Source of the DNA: Calothrix sp. PCC 6303
GTDB taxonomy: Bacteria > Cyanobacteriota > Cyanobacteriia > Cyanobacteriales > Nostocaceae
Direction: 5' to 3'
Assembly: GCF_000317435.1 (NCBI RefSeq)
Contig: NC_019751.1
Coordinates: 3,348,001-3,412,000, forward strand
DNA length: 64,000 nucleotides
Positions within the stretch are counted from its first letter, which is position 1, and each line of letters opens with the position of its first letter. The notes beneath the pieces were generated by a model. The model had not been told where the DNA came from, did not search any database, and worked only from the letters and a program-made list of their open reading frames with translations. A program made the translations under genes and the position numbers. This document shows positions 27,104 through 36,742 of the stretch, one piece after another.

Positions 27104-28207
27104 TTAAATCAATCCAAAAGCGCTCGATTTCTTTGCTGTCACTTTCAAACCATAAACAGAATTATTCACAATATCTTCTCCGTAGGGTGTCAGGTTTGAG
27201 AAATCACCGTTTTCTGCCATCTGTCGCTCTGTACATCTATCTTTCCACCAACTCCAAGCAAACCAACCAATTTGCTGCTGTTTTAGAATCGGCAACAATT
27301 TTTGATAGGTAAAATTATTTTTGGGAGCATGGTTTTTACCAGTACCATCAAGGTCATAATAGCAGTATGAAGTTGAATTATTAATGTTTTCATCTTGTTT
27401 ATTGGCAATTTCACCGAAAACTATCGGTAAATTAGCATCGAGCGCAGGTTTAAGTTGTAGCATCCCATTATAACCAGCCCAATAAGCGTGACAGCTAAAT
27501 AGAAGATTGCGCGAGCGATCGCTATTAATTAATTCCTTGCCGATCTTTGTAAACACCTCAATTGACGTACCGCAATCGGGTGCGTCAATCATAATGGGAA
27601 CTTGTAAGTGTTGACGGATTCTAGCGATCGCATTTTTGTAAGTATCTTTAAATGAGTTTAATGCAGTTGTGGGATTATTTGACCAACGATAAACACCCAA
27701 TTCGTTAGCAAGGTTAATAATGAGATACTTTTGATGTTTCTTAAGTACACTCAAAACGGGTTTGGATGTCCACCAGGGAATTAACTCGCTATTTAGTAAA
27801 TTTACATTGGATTTACAGGTCAAATCTGCCAGATATACAATTGGAATGATACGGTTGGCTCTACATCTAGTCAGAAATTTATCCAAATCTGCAATTGAAT
27901 AACTAGGGCGATCGGCTTGACCATAGTTCTTATACCATTGAATTCTAACAGCGTTAGCTCCCGTCTTGGCTAATTCTGTGAGTTTATCGGTTTGAGGAAA
28001 ATTCCAATCATCTAGTAAGGGTAGATTAATTCCTCGTAAAATAATTTTGTTTCCTAGAGAGTCGTATAAGAACTTACCTTTTGTATAAAAAGTATTGCGC
28101 CGAATCGGTTTTTGGCGATTGAATGGTTTAGCAATAGCCTCAAAGGGGGATAACAAATTTGTAGCATAAGCAACTCCAGCCAAAGTTAAAAATTCACGAC
28201 GTTTCAT
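27104..28207 (-). CDS. GH5-like glycoside hydrolase (cellulase family), exported
   Basis: The 367-residue product starts MKRREFLTLAGVAYATNLL, an N-terminal export signal with a twin-arginine-like RREFL motif. The mature part has the GH5 TIM-barrel order: GNKIILRGINLPLLD, TGANAVRIQWYK, then LIINLANELGVYRW, where Asn-Glu is the acid/base region, and near the C-terminus PIVFGEIANKQDEN with the nucleophile-like Glu. Family members cut beta-1,4-glucans or mannans. Size and motifs suggest a complete enzyme. It stands just beyond the polysaccharide/partner-switching genes and could trim the exported glycan or cellulose-like material (inference). Confidence 0.78.
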   Translation of the reverse strand: MKRREFLTLAGVAYATNLLSPFEAIAKPFNRQKPIRRNTFYTKGKFLYDSLGNKIILRGINLPLLDDWNFPQTDKLTELAKTGANAVRIQWYKNYGQADRPSYSIADLDKFLTRCRANRIIPIVYLADLTCKSNVNLLNSELIPWWTSKPVLSVLKKHQKYLIINLANELGVYRWSNNPTTALNSFKDTYKNAIARIRQHLQVPIMIDAPDCGTSIEVFTKIGKELINSDRSRNLLFSCHAYWAGYNGMLQLKPALDANLPIVFGEIANKQDENINNSTSYCYYDLDGTGKNHAPKNNFTYQKLLPILKQQQIGWFAWSWWKDRCTERQMAENGDFSNLTPYGEDIVNNSVYGLKVTAKKSSAFGLI

Positions 28208-28744
28208 AAGTTATTCTTGGTTTTATTTAGTATTTATTTTTAAATATTTTGATATGTCGGTTGTTAGCCTTCTTTTAAGTAAGTAGGTGGGTGTTGAAAA
28301 TTGTCGTTATGACAAGACAGTAGGCAGTAGGCATAATCTCAGGGGATTTTGCTTCAAATGCAAGGGGAACTGTCATGGTGATCGAGTTGAACATGTTGAG
28401 CCAAAGTAGTTGTAGCGAGAGGATGGGTAAATCTCATGCTAGCAAAGGGCTGATCAGAATGCTCATGGATTCGCCGCCATTCGCCTATTTGCCAAACGGT
28501 ACAGAAAATATGTGTTTGCTTGAGAAGGCTAACTATTTAGGGCTTGCTGAAAAAGTACATATAATCTTTTTTTATCCTGATATATCAAGCATTACAGCTA
28601 CTTTCTTTCGTAATTATACGGAAAAATCCTTTTTTAAACCCCTATTTCGGATGTTATACCGAATTTTGACCTATAACCAGCCTTTACGGGAGGAATATAC
28701 AGAATTTTTTTTGTATTCCTGAAAATATATTCCTATTTACCGCT
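28208..28744. other. Intergenic region with one doubtful small ORF
   Basis: Apart from the ORF listed at 28375-28722, the stretch contains a short filler with AGTAGGCAGTAGGCA and no recognised site. Confidence 0.35.
28375..28722 (+). CDS. Hypothetical protein, doubtful
   Basis: A 115-codon ORF begins at ATG 28375 with AGGGGA six bases upstream, a fair ribosome binding site. The product (with segments such as FAYLPNGTENMCLLEKANY and VHIIFFYPDISSITATFF) has no recognisable domain and no membrane segment. Its position between two minus-strand genes gives no context. It may be a species-specific gene or a chance ORF. Confidence 0.3.
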   Translation: MVIELNMLSQSSCSERMGKSHASKGLIRMLMDSPPFAYLPNGTENMCLLEKANYLGLAEKVHIIFFYPDISSITATFFRNYTEKSFFKPLFRMLYRILTYNQPLREEYTEFFLYS

Positions 28745-29413
28745 TTATTGCCTTTCCCGCAACCGTTCCAAACCATCGAGAATCAAATCCAATCCAAACT
28801 CAAAGTTATGCAAACCATCATATCGACCTTCGATGACGTGATGGGCAAGTCGATTCATGTAGGGATACTTCTCTGGAGGGATAAACGAGATAAAGTTTTT
28901 TGCTTGTTGTGCATACTCCCCAGGCTCGAAGGGAAAGTTTAACTCCTGGAGCGTAAACCCATAAATGTGGTTGTCGATCGCATTCCAGGCATGATCGGCA
29001 GTCTCGAAGGAAAAACCGGCTTCACGCAAACATCCCAAAGTCGCATCAACATAGCGCAACATTGCTGACCCCACATTCACCCGCGACATTATCGCCATTG
29101 CAGCCCAAGGATGACGCAACAATACTGTGTGTGCCGAAATAGCCCGTTGCCGCATAGCTGCCTTCCAATCAATTTTTGGGTCAGGTAACTCAATTTCCGC
29201 AACCACCATATCAACAATCCCATCCAAGATATCGTCCTTATTGGCAACGTGATTGTACAGCGACATTGCTTTGACACTGAGTTCCTGGGCAATTTTCCGC
29301 ATCGACAGCGCTTCAATCCCATCCCCATCTGCCATCCGCAGCGCAACTTGCAACACCCGTTCCCGACTCAAAGGCAATGGGGGCAGCGATTTTGAGTTAC
29401 TCGTTTTTTCCAT
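28745..29413 (-). CDS. TetR/AcrR family transcriptional regulator
   Basis: The 222-residue product has the N-terminal TetR DNA-binding domain: RVLQVALRMADGDGIEALSM, RKIAQELSVKAMSLYNHVANKDDILDGIV, in which the helix-turn-helix is IAQELSVKAMSLYNHV. The C-terminal part (WAAMAIMSRVNVGSAML; HAWNAIDNHIYGFTLQE) matches the tetracycline-repressor-like ligand domain class. The gene is divergent from an oxidoreductase gene at 29606, and two identical half-site operators lie between them. It most likely represses both genes until a small, perhaps electrophilic or quinone-like, ligand binds (ligand is inference). Confidence 0.88.
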   Translation of the reverse strand: MEKTSNSKSLPPLPLSRERVLQVALRMADGDGIEALSMRKIAQELSVKAMSLYNHVANKDDILDGIVDMVVAEIELPDPKIDWKAAMRQRAISAHTVLLRHPWAAMAIMSRVNVGSAMLRYVDATLGCLREAGFSFETADHAWNAIDNHIYGFTLQELNFPFEPGEYAQQAKNFISFIPPEKYPYMNRLAHHVIEGRYDGLHNFEFGLDLILDGLERLRERQ

Positions 29414-29469
29414 TTCATCCCGGTTATATGAATTTTTTCTAGCCTGAAGTCAATCTTAAATTATTTATC

Positions 29470-29508
29470 TTGACAAACTTACGCCGTAAGCTAAACTTAC
29501 AGTGTAAG
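29470..29508 (+). promoter_or_regulatory. Promoter with two TetR-type operators
   Basis: Two copies of the palindrome CTTAC-NNN-GTAAG lie at 29478-29490 and 29496-29508, centres 18 bases apart, so on the same helix face less than two turns apart. A TTGACA at 29470-29475 and TAAACT at 29492-29497 (16-base spacer) would be -35 and -10 of the rightward promoter, so a bound TetR dimer would block RNA polymerase. The sites are seen directly; assignment to the adjacent regulator is inference from divergent layout. Confidence 0.7.
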
Positions 29509-29605
29509 CCAAAAGTATATTAAGCGCAAAATTTGGGTGCAACTGATTTTTGAGTCAGATGCTCCTTTAGTCGAGAAAACACCCAAGCAATAACCCTGAA
29601 AGCCA

Positions 29606-30613
29606 ATGAAAAATCCCGATCTAACAGTCCAAAAAATGAAGGCGATCGCCCAGTATGAATATGGTTCTACCAATGTGTTGAAAATGGAGGAAGTCGATAG
29701 ACCAGTTGTATCAGATAACACTGTGCTGATTAAGGTTCGTGGTGCTGCCGTCCATGCTGGTGACTGGCATTTGATGCGGGGCAAGCCGTTTTTTATACGC
29801 TTTATTTACGGGGGGTTACGCAAGCCTCAAACTAAAATCCTGGGTTGCGATGTCGCCGGGGAAGTGGAAGCCGTGGGGAAAAATGTGACCCAGTTTCAAC
29901 CAGGCGATCCCGTGTTTGGCGATTTATCGGAATCGGGCTTTGGTGCGTTTGCCGAATATGTATGCGCGTCCGAAACTGCGATCGCGCTCAAGCCCAATAA
30001 TTTGAGTTTTGAAGAGGCTGCAACCGTTCCCGTTTCTGCCCTGACTGCCCTCCAAGGACTGCGGGATGTGGGACAAATTCAGTCAGGATACAAGGTACTG
30101 ATAAATGGCGCTTCCGGTGGTGTGGGTTCTTTTGCAGTCCAGATTGCCAAGGCTTTTGGGGCTGAGGTGACTGGTGTATGCAGTGCTGGCAAAGTCGAAA
30201 TGGTGAAATCGATTGGTGCGGATTATGTTTGCAATTCAACTCAAGCCAAGTCTAAATTAAAACAGCACTACTATGATTTGATACTCGATAATGCTGCCTA
30301 CAATTCGCCTTTTGATTATTTCCCATTCTTGAAAACCTCAGGTACTCTCGTTGTAGTTGGTGGTTCGATAATACGATTATTTCAAGCCATGTTTCTCGAT
30401 TTCGTTACTTCTAAAGTTGGTGGTCGAAAAATCAAATTTCTGGCTTGCAAACCCAACCAAAGCGATTTAATCGTGTTAAAAGATGCAATCGAAGCTGGTA
30501 AAATTCGTCCTTATGTCGATCGAGTCTATCCCTTGAGGGAAGTTCCTGCGGCAATTCACCAGTTAGAACAGCGACAAGTGCTGGGAAAAGTGGCAATTGG
30601 TTTTGATGTGTAA
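29606..30613 (+). CDS. Zinc-free MDR family NAD(P)-dependent oxidoreductase (quinone oxidoreductase-like)
   Basis: The product has the medium-chain reductase plan: N-terminal GroES-like domain (VLIKVRGAAVHAGDWHLMRG; LGCDVAGEVEAVGKNV), AATVPVSALTALQGL, and the Rossmann motif INGASGGVGSFAVQIAKAFGA. The structural and catalytic zinc ligands of alcohol dehydrogenases are absent, as in quinone oxidoreductases. The start is drawn at 29606; ATG 29636 (MKAIAQYEYG) matches the usual family start better and loses only ten residues. It is controlled, by inference, by the divergent TetR regulator through the twin operators. Substrate probably a quinone or reactive enone. Confidence 0.87.
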   Translation: MKNPDLTVQKMKAIAQYEYGSTNVLKMEEVDRPVVSDNTVLIKVRGAAVHAGDWHLMRGKPFFIRFIYGGLRKPQTKILGCDVAGEVEAVGKNVTQFQPGDPVFGDLSESGFGAFAEYVCASETAIALKPNNLSFEEAATVPVSALTALQGLRDVGQIQSGYKVLINGASGGVGSFAVQIAKAFGAEVTGVCSAGKVEMVKSIGADYVCNSTQAKSKLKQHYYDLILDNAAYNSPFDYFPFLKTSGTLVVVGGSIIRLFQAMFLDFVTSKVGGRKIKFLACKPNQSDLIVLKDAIEAGKIRPYVDRVYPLREVPAAIHQLEQRQVLGKVAIGFDV

Positions 30614-30756
30614 TCCTGCAATTGGTGTGCCTTACTTTCCCTTTAAAAAAGCACAGTAAAACTTGACTATCTCCGATAGGCAAATGAGTGCCGTTCGGCG
30701 ATCAATATCTAGTTAGCAGTTTTTCGGATGCAATTTTCAATTAATCAACCAATCAA

Positions 30757-31389
30757 TCAATCCACATACCCAAATACCATTATCAAGAAGAGAAAACTGA
30801 ACGCTAAAAAAATGATTATTCCCAATCCCGCGATCGCAGCCAATAACTCTGGAGTTATACGCTTAGTTTGATCATTTTGATCTGGAAAAAATCTCCGCGA
30901 GTAAAAAAATACAGAATTCACCACATTAAACACACTCCATACTGATAGAAGTCCCCACAAAAGTGCTAATAAAGATACATTTACGGCTGGATCGTCAAAG
31001 ATTCGCGCAGTCGGGAAAGGTTTGATTGAATACTTGAATGCGGCAATTTCGATTGGTGTTAATTCTAAACTTTCAATTTCAATATATTCCAGTGCCGATG
31101 CGTGTGACCATCGACAGGTAGGTGTTTGTTTGCCTAATCTGGCTCTACACTTCAAATATGAAGGTTCAACTTCTTCGATCACCAAATTTTGACGAATGAT
31201 GGGAATTTCGCAGTGTAAATTTTGACTGAAGCGGCAATAAATTAAATGGGATGGAACAGTAATTGATTGATTATCTTTCGTGATAATAGATAATTCAAAG
31301 TATGGACTTGGTAAGTGATCGCGAATCATCAAGAATGCGAGTAAACACACGAAGACAAAATTCAAAAGCAAGGATTTTTTGCGTTGCAT
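30757..31389 (-). CDS. Hypothetical membrane protein
   Basis: The 210-residue product has a hydrophobic N-terminal helix (LLLNFVFVCLLAFLMI), an extracytoplasmic domain of about 100 residues with three or four cysteines (YCRFSQNLHCEIP, LKCRAR, TCRW), and two C-terminal membrane segments (VSLLALLWGLLSVWSVFNVV and LAAIAGLGIIIFLAFSFLFL, each at most 20). I recognise no family. The paired cysteines suggest disulfides outside the membrane. It is convergent with the oxidoreductase gene and not obviously in an operon. Confidence 0.6.
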   Translation of the reverse strand: MQRKKSLLLNFVFVCLLAFLMIRDHLPSPYFELSIITKDNQSITVPSHLIYCRFSQNLHCEIPIIRQNLVIEEVEPSYLKCRARLGKQTPTCRWSHASALEYIEIESLELTPIEIAAFKYSIKPFPTARIFDDPAVNVSLLALLWGLLSVWSVFNVVNSVFFYSRRFFPDQNDQTKRITPELLAAIAGLGIIIFLAFSFLFLIMVFGYVD

Positions 31390-31757
31390 GAGTTTATTTA
31401 TTCACCTGTTTGTTATTAAATCTCATAGCGACTAGATTTTAAATCAACTTTATTCAACTATTTTCCGGACTTTGATCTGGATAAATTGGGTTTGGGCTTG
31501 TAGAGGTTATATATTTCTAAGGAATTTATAAGTATGCAAGTTTTGGAAGAGGTAAACTACCTACACCGATTTGGAGTACCAAATGCGGAGTAGGCTTTGT
31601 CCCAGATTTGATGAAAAAATCGAGAGGAATTTGCACACCCCTGAAATTCCGGGAAATTCCGGGAAATATAGATGGGTAAGCGGTTGAATTGCGATCGCCA
31701 CTACTATCCTTTACTGACAATTAATTCCTATTTAACTTATTCAATATCGAATTAAAC
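31390..31757. other. Intergenic region before the WD40 gene
   Basis: No gene is believed; a 64-codon minus ORF (31526-31720) is not supported. A short tandem duplication GGGAAATTCC/GGGAAATATA lies near 31659. The end presumably holds the promoter of the WD40 lipoprotein gene. Confidence 0.35.
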
Positions 31758-34109
31758 ATGAATTTACGTAAATTTACTAGTCTGACTCGCTCTTCCAAAA
31801 ATCTGACCCTTGGACTTAGCTTAATGATGCTGATTATCACCGCAGCTTGTCAGGTTCATGGACTTTCCCAACAGCAAAAAAATCATACTCGAACTTCCCA
31901 AGCAATGACAACTAATTCCCAACAAATAAAGCCAGTAACAATTGAGTATAACGATAAAAATGGAAACCCAAAAACAAATTTTGCAATCAGTCGGGATTAT
32001 CAAACCCTTGCGTTGGCAAGTCCGGATAATAGGATTCAAATCCACGATACCATCACCAATAAATTAATCAAAACCCTGAGTGGACACAATGGTTTAGTTA
32101 ACCTTGTTTCGTGGAGTCCTGATGATAAGATTCTTGCTTCTGCAAGTGCAGACAAAACGATTAAACTCTGGAATGTTAGTACTGGTAAACAAATTACAAC
32201 CATTAGCGGTTATAGCGGTAAAGCTGCTGATTTATCTTGGGTTTGGAGTCCCGATAGTAAAACAATTGCAATTGCACAACCTGATAACACAATTAAACTT
32301 TGGGATGTTGGGACAGCTAAATTAATCAAAACCCTGACTGGAAATAAAAGCAAAATTTCGATGATGAGTTGGAACCCTCGCAGTCAAACGCTTGCAGTTT
32401 GGAGTAAAGACGAAAAAATTCAACTTTGGAATATCTCCACAGGTAAATTACTGCAAACAATTACCGAATATGATGCGAAAGTTCAAAGAATAGAAAACAT
32501 TTGGAGTCCGGATGGAAAAGCGCTTGCGCTTGCAAACCCAAGTATAGTTAAAATTTGGGATGTTTCTACAGGTAAGTTAATCAAAACAATTGACCACGGT
32601 TTTGGAACTTCCACTGCGAGTATTACCAATTTTGTTTGGAGTCCCGATAGCAAAAAACTGGTTTCCACTAATATCGGTGGTGCGATTATTTGGGATATCA
32701 ATACGGGAAAACGGATCAGGGAAATTTTTGAAATTTATGCTGCTAGTACGGTTTGGAGTCATGATGGGAAAAAACTTGCTGTTGGAGGACAGGAAGGAAA
32801 AATCACTATTTGGGATATGATTACAGGTAAATCCCAAACCCTATACGGACATGGTTTTTTTGTTACTGATTTTACTTGGAGTCCAGATGGTAAAATTCTG
32901 ATTTCTGTGGGGATGGATAATACTATCAAAATTTGGGATGTGACTACGGGTAAACGACTCAAAACTTTGTTTGGTCATGATAATGGAATTGTAAATATCA
33001 GGTGGAACCCCCAAACCAAAATTTTGGCATCGAGAGGTCAGTATGATAATGCCATTAAAATTTGGAATTTCGATCTGAATAATTTAGTTGAGAATAAATT
33101 AATTCAAGACCAAGAAATCGGCGAAAAAATTAGTTTTCCTGCTCATAAATCTTCGATTACAGGTTTGGTTTGGAGTCCAGATGGTAAAATTATTGCCTCT
33201 GATGCTAGTGAAGAAGAGGGTGGCATAATTAAATTTTGGGATACTTCTACAGGTAAATCCCTTAATACCCTCAGTCAAAATCAAAAAATGGCGGTAGCAA
33301 ATATCGCTTGGAACCCAAATGGTAAAACTTTCGCTACTAGTGGTAGGGAAAAAATCGTGAAGAAAGTTTCGGGTAATTCAAGTCTGCTAGCTGACGAGAT
33401 ACAATACGGTGGGGTGAAAATCACGATTTGGGACGCAACTACAGGTAAATCCATCAGAACCATTGATGTAGGTGAAGGGGATAATTTAGTTTGGAGTCCT
33501 GATGGTAAAATCCTGGCAAATTCAGGGAAAACGAATATTCGACTTTGGGATGCAGCCACAGGTAAATTACTCAAAACCATAAATGGTAAGTATATTTATC
33601 ATACATTCGCTTGGAGTCCAGACGGTAAAACTATAGTTGGATATGATCTCGATAAGATGAATCTCTGGGATGTCACCACTGGGAAATTAAGCAAAACTTT
33701 GACAGGTTTGGAAGTCGAAAATTTGAGTACTGGTGGTGGTGAAACTGGTAATATGTTTCGTGCGATCGCGTGGAGTCGGGATGGTAAATTTATTGCCACA
33801 ACGGATGTTAGCAGAACGATTCAAATTTGGGATGCGACAGCAGGAAAATTCGTTAAATCCCTCACTGGACATGGTAGCGCAGTTTTAGATGTGGTTTGGT
33901 CGGATGATAGCAAAACCCTCACTTCGGTAAGTCAAGATAAAACAATTAAACAGTGGGATGTATCTACAGGGAAAGAGATTACAACTATTGGGATTAATTT
34001 ACCTCACACATTGCGCGTATCTTGGAGTCCTGATGGTAAAAAACTAGCTGCGGGGGAATGGTTCAATCTCAATAATAATCAAGTTATTAAAGTTTGGGAT
34101 GTGAAATAG
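31758..34109 (+). CDS. WD40-repeat lipoprotein
   Basis: The leader LGLSLMMLIITAAC ends in a lipobox with Cys31, so the protein is exported and lipid-anchored. The rest is about fifteen WD40 blades with the repeating pattern WSPDGKxLAS, xIKIWDxxTGK, LIKTLxGH, enough for two seven-bladed propellers. Many blades are very alike (WSPDGK, IWDVSTGK), implying recent internal duplication. Unlike most cyanobacterial WD40 proteins it has no kinase, NB-ARC or caspase domain. Extracytoplasmic WD40 proteins act as scaffolds; the partner is unknown. Confidence 0.87.
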   Translation: MNLRKFTSLTRSSKNLTLGLSLMMLIITAACQVHGLSQQQKNHTRTSQAMTTNSQQIKPVTIEYNDKNGNPKTNFAISRDYQTLALASPDNRIQIHDTITNKLIKTLSGHNGLVNLVSWSPDDKILASASADKTIKLWNVSTGKQITTISGYSGKAADLSWVWSPDSKTIAIAQPDNTIKLWDVGTAKLIKTLTGNKSKISMMSWNPRSQTLAVWSKDEKIQLWNISTGKLLQTITEYDAKVQRIENIWSPDGKALALANPSIVKIWDVSTGKLIKTIDHGFGTSTASITNFVWSPDSKKLVSTNIGGAIIWDINTGKRIREIFEIYAASTVWSHDGKKLAVGGQEGKITIWDMITGKSQTLYGHGFFVTDFTWSPDGKILISVGMDNTIKIWDVTTGKRLKTLFGHDNGIVNIRWNPQTKILASRGQYDNAIKIWNFDLNNLVENKLIQDQEIGEKISFPAHKSSITGLVWSPDGKIIASDASEEEGGIIKFWDTSTGKSLNTLSQNQKMAVANIAWNPNGKTFATSGREKIVKKVSGNSSLLADEIQYGGVKITIWDATTGKSIRTIDVGEGDNLVWSPDGKILANSGKTNIRLWDAATGKLLKTINGKYIYHTFAWSPDGKTIVGYDLDKMNLWDVTTGKLSKTLTGLEVENLSTGGGETGNMFRAIAWSRDGKFIATTDVSRTIQIWDATAGKFVKSLTGHGSAVLDVVWSDDSKTLTSVSQDKTIKQWDVSTGKEITTIGINLPHTLRVSWSPDGKKLAAGEWFNLNNNQVIKVWDVK

Positions 34110-34878
34110 ATATTCTTATTTTGATGCGATCGCAACTCTATATCAAGAAAACTACCCAATTCCAGAAAAAATGACCCTAACTCTTCCCAGAAATATGAAG
34201 CACTATAAGGATTAGCAATTAAATAATATACATATCTTGTGGAATAGGCATCTTGCCCATTGAACTTTTATTTTAAAGTCAGGTAGGTGTAAATAAACAC
34301 AACTTCTTGGAAACTATTTTTGGAGACGGAAGCCCCAAAATACTTTCCGCCATGTAACGTAATGTAAATTAGCTTCAAAGTCTTACCCCTACTAGTCTGT
34401 CAAAATAAAAATGACGGTTGTAGAGACGTAGCACTGCTACGTCTCTACCGGATTGTGGATGTGTATATAACCGTCAAAATAAAATTGACAGACTACTACT
34501 GGTCTGTCCCGTTAATTCTGAAGGATACAGAGATGCAAAATTTTGCGTCTTCTAAGGAACTTGCGCTGAAAAGCCTATAAAACCGTGCTTTTTCATTTTC
34601 TTACAGCGCAAGTTTCTTCCATTCATGTTGGGTTGCGATCGCCACCCATGACCCGCTCTACAAGGGTTTTGGCACCCAACGTCTTAACTACAATTTTCAA
34701 CACCCACCTACTTATTGCCTAGTTACTGGGTTTTTTGTTCTAAACTCCAGCAATAAGTTAATATTGATACTTGTTTTATCCGTAAAAATAAAGTTTTCAA
34801 TAAATTATGATGAATCATAAGTAAACGTTAATAATGATTTGGTAAGCTGGTAGCGCCCGCTGTGAGGAATAGTGAGCT
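34110..34878. other. Intergenic region rich in palindromes
   Basis: No gene. It contains the 103-bp MITE-like element (34393-34495) and three further inverted repeats: AGATGCAAAATTTTGCGTCT (34531-34550), GGAACTTGCGCTG with CAGCGCAAGTTTCTTCC (34556-34620), and GTTGGGTTGC with GGCACCCAAC (about 34627-34680). Such nests are common in Nostocales spacers. Confidence 0.5.
34393..34495 (+). repeat. 103-bp MITE-like element, copy 1
   Basis: The ends TAGTCTGTCAAAATAAAAAT and, reversed, TAGTCTGTCAATTTTATTTT form 27-base imperfect inverted repeats around a hairpin GTAGAGACGTAGCA-CTGCTACGTCTCTAC. A second copy of exactly the same length in opposite orientation is at 57062-57164, and a right-end fragment is at 42121-42143. 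It carries no gene, so it would be moved by a transposase elsewhere. Confidence 0.7.
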
Positions 34879-35709
34879 ATGGTTTTGTTATTGTCTGGAT
34901 CATTGAGTGTAGAGAGGTTAACGGTAAAAATTCCGGATTTACCAGCTTCGTTGATAGGTACGACAGTGGTACAGATGTCTGACCTACATTACGATGGTCT
35001 ACGGTTATCTGAGAAGATGTTGGAGAATGCGATCGCACTCAGCAACGAAGCCGACCCTGACTTAGTACTTTTAACTGGGGATTATGTGACAGATGATCCA
35101 AAACCAGCTTACGAATTAGCTACACGACTCAAACATTTGCAGTCTCGTTCTGGGATCATTGCATCCCTTGGAAATCACGATTGCTATTTTAAGCATTCCC
35201 GTTCCACTGTCACTAACGCTTTTACTAGTATTGGCATTCAAGTTCTGTGGAATCAAGTAGCTTACCCTTTAGGAAAAGAATTAGCTGTGGTAGGACTAGC
35301 TGATTTATGGTCTAGAGAATTTAAACCAGCAGATATACTGACTCAAATAGACCCAAATATTCCTCGTATTGTCTTATCTCACAATCCCGACACCGCAGAA
35401 TTTATGGAAAAATTGCGGGTCGATTTACAGCTTTCTGGTCACACCCACGGTTCCCAAATTATTATTCCTGGATTAGGTCCTGCGGTAATTTACTACAATA
35501 AAATTGTCAGGAAAATACCTCGAAAAATTCGGCGATATGTGCCAATTTTACGCGGGGGTTGTGCAAAAGTAGTCAAACATTGGGAATGGTCGCAAGGTTT
35601 TCACCAAGTTGGGCAAAATCAACTTTATGTTAATCGTGGTTTGGGGACATATCCACCTGGACGTTTGTTTTGTCCACCTGAAGTGACGATTATTACTTTA
35701 ATCAGTTAA
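34879..35709 (+). CDS. YaeI-type metallophosphoesterase
   Basis: The 276-residue protein contains the full metallophosphoesterase metal signature in order: VVQMSDLHYDG (Asp, His), LVLLTGDYV (Asp), SLGNHDCYF (Asn, His), IVLSHNPD (His) and LQLSGHTHGSQI (His-x-His). The SGHTHG form is typical of the YaeI/UDP-diacylglucosamine hydrolase-like or phosphodiesterase group acting on lipid or cyclic nucleotides. The N-terminal stretch VLLLSGSLSVERLTV is short, without a clear membrane helix. No operon partner is visible. Substrate cannot be told. Confidence 0.87.
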   Translation: MVLLLSGSLSVERLTVKIPDLPASLIGTTVVQMSDLHYDGLRLSEKMLENAIALSNEADPDLVLLTGDYVTDDPKPAYELATRLKHLQSRSGIIASLGNHDCYFKHSRSTVTNAFTSIGIQVLWNQVAYPLGKELAVVGLADLWSREFKPADILTQIDPNIPRIVLSHNPDTAEFMEKLRVDLQLSGHTHGSQIIIPGLGPAVIYYNKIVRKIPRKIRRYVPILRGGCAKVVKHWEWSQGFHQVGQNQLYVNRGLGTYPPGRLFCPPEVTIITLIS

Positions 35710-36742
35710 CTGTTAATTGTAGGTTGTGGAGTCACTGCGTGGCGAAGCCTCAGCCGCCGTAGGATGCCCGCAGGGCTGTAGGGCGAACGCCAACAGCCGC
35801 TTCGCGTCTACCCCCCGTTGTAGCGACTGCGGTGGGTTTCAACCGTTGGCGGGCGTGGGATTATAGAAAATCTAGGGAATTCAAAAGTTGTGTGTACACC
35901 GTATCCCATTATTTTCGGTCAAAAGGAGCAGGGGGAGGAAACGGAAAGACTCCGCGCGATGCACTGAGCACAAAAGGGCATTGACGTTTTCCCTAGTTCT
36001 TCCCTGTTCTCTTCAGGCTAAAACATCATAACCGCTAAAAGCTACGAGCGATAACCATCAGTAGCATTTAGCGGTAAATGAAGTATAGATTAGATTTTGT
36101 TAGAGTTAAAATTTTGTGGAAAAGCTAGTTCAACTAAGGTTTACTTTGGACGATTGCGTAGTGTCTTCCATCGAGAATCACTTTTTGGTTAGAAAATTTA
36201 GCATCCATTTTTGCAGCTAGGCAGGCATTCTTGGCTGTGCGTTTTAATAACCTCCAAAACAAAAACATGAAATTGAGACGAAAACACGTTATGTACAGGA
36301 TGCAGCTAGAACTGTGATTCTCAGACGCTATGCGATCGCGTTTGATGTAGAGCGGGTGACACAAGGCTCTTACACTTTGTATTCGGTCAGATAAATTAAA
36401 CTTCTCTGTGTCTGTTCTTAACTTAGCACCCTGATTCGAGAATGCGATCGCTTATTTAAATAATGTTCATACCTGTTAATATTGTGCAATACAAGGACAA
36501 TCTACTTGATAAATGTAAGAGCAATCACTTCAATGATTAACTATAGGTTAGCTGTGTAAGCTATTTGAGCAAAACACCCCAACCTATATTAAAATCAGTC
36601 ATTTGGAGCAAATAAATTATTTCCAAGTTGCATTATTGTCAATTTCTGATAAATTATCCTAGGCTTCCCAAAGAACAAGACTAGATATTTATTTTTATTC
36701 TTACTTCAGATCCAACACTCAGCCCTATTTACAGGAAATCAC
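35710..36742. other. 1-kb intergenic region, repeat-rich
   Basis: Positions about 35735-35850 hold a composite cyanobacterial REP-like repeat (GTGGCGAAGCCTCAGCCGCC, then CCCGCAGGGCTGTAGGGCGA). Bases 36251-36393 contain a plus-strand reading frame, listed separately. The last few hundred bases are plain AT-rich sequence before gatA. A 76-codon minus ORF (36134-36364) is not supported. Confidence 0.45.
36251..36393 (+). pseudogene. Possible gene remnant of unknown family
   Basis: A frame open from 36251 to a TAA at 36391-36393 reads, in part, TRYVQDAARTVILRRYAIA followed by FDVERVTQGSYTLYSVR. It has protein-like composition and no start codon, so it could be the end of a decayed gene. I cannot name a family. 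Confidence 0.25.
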
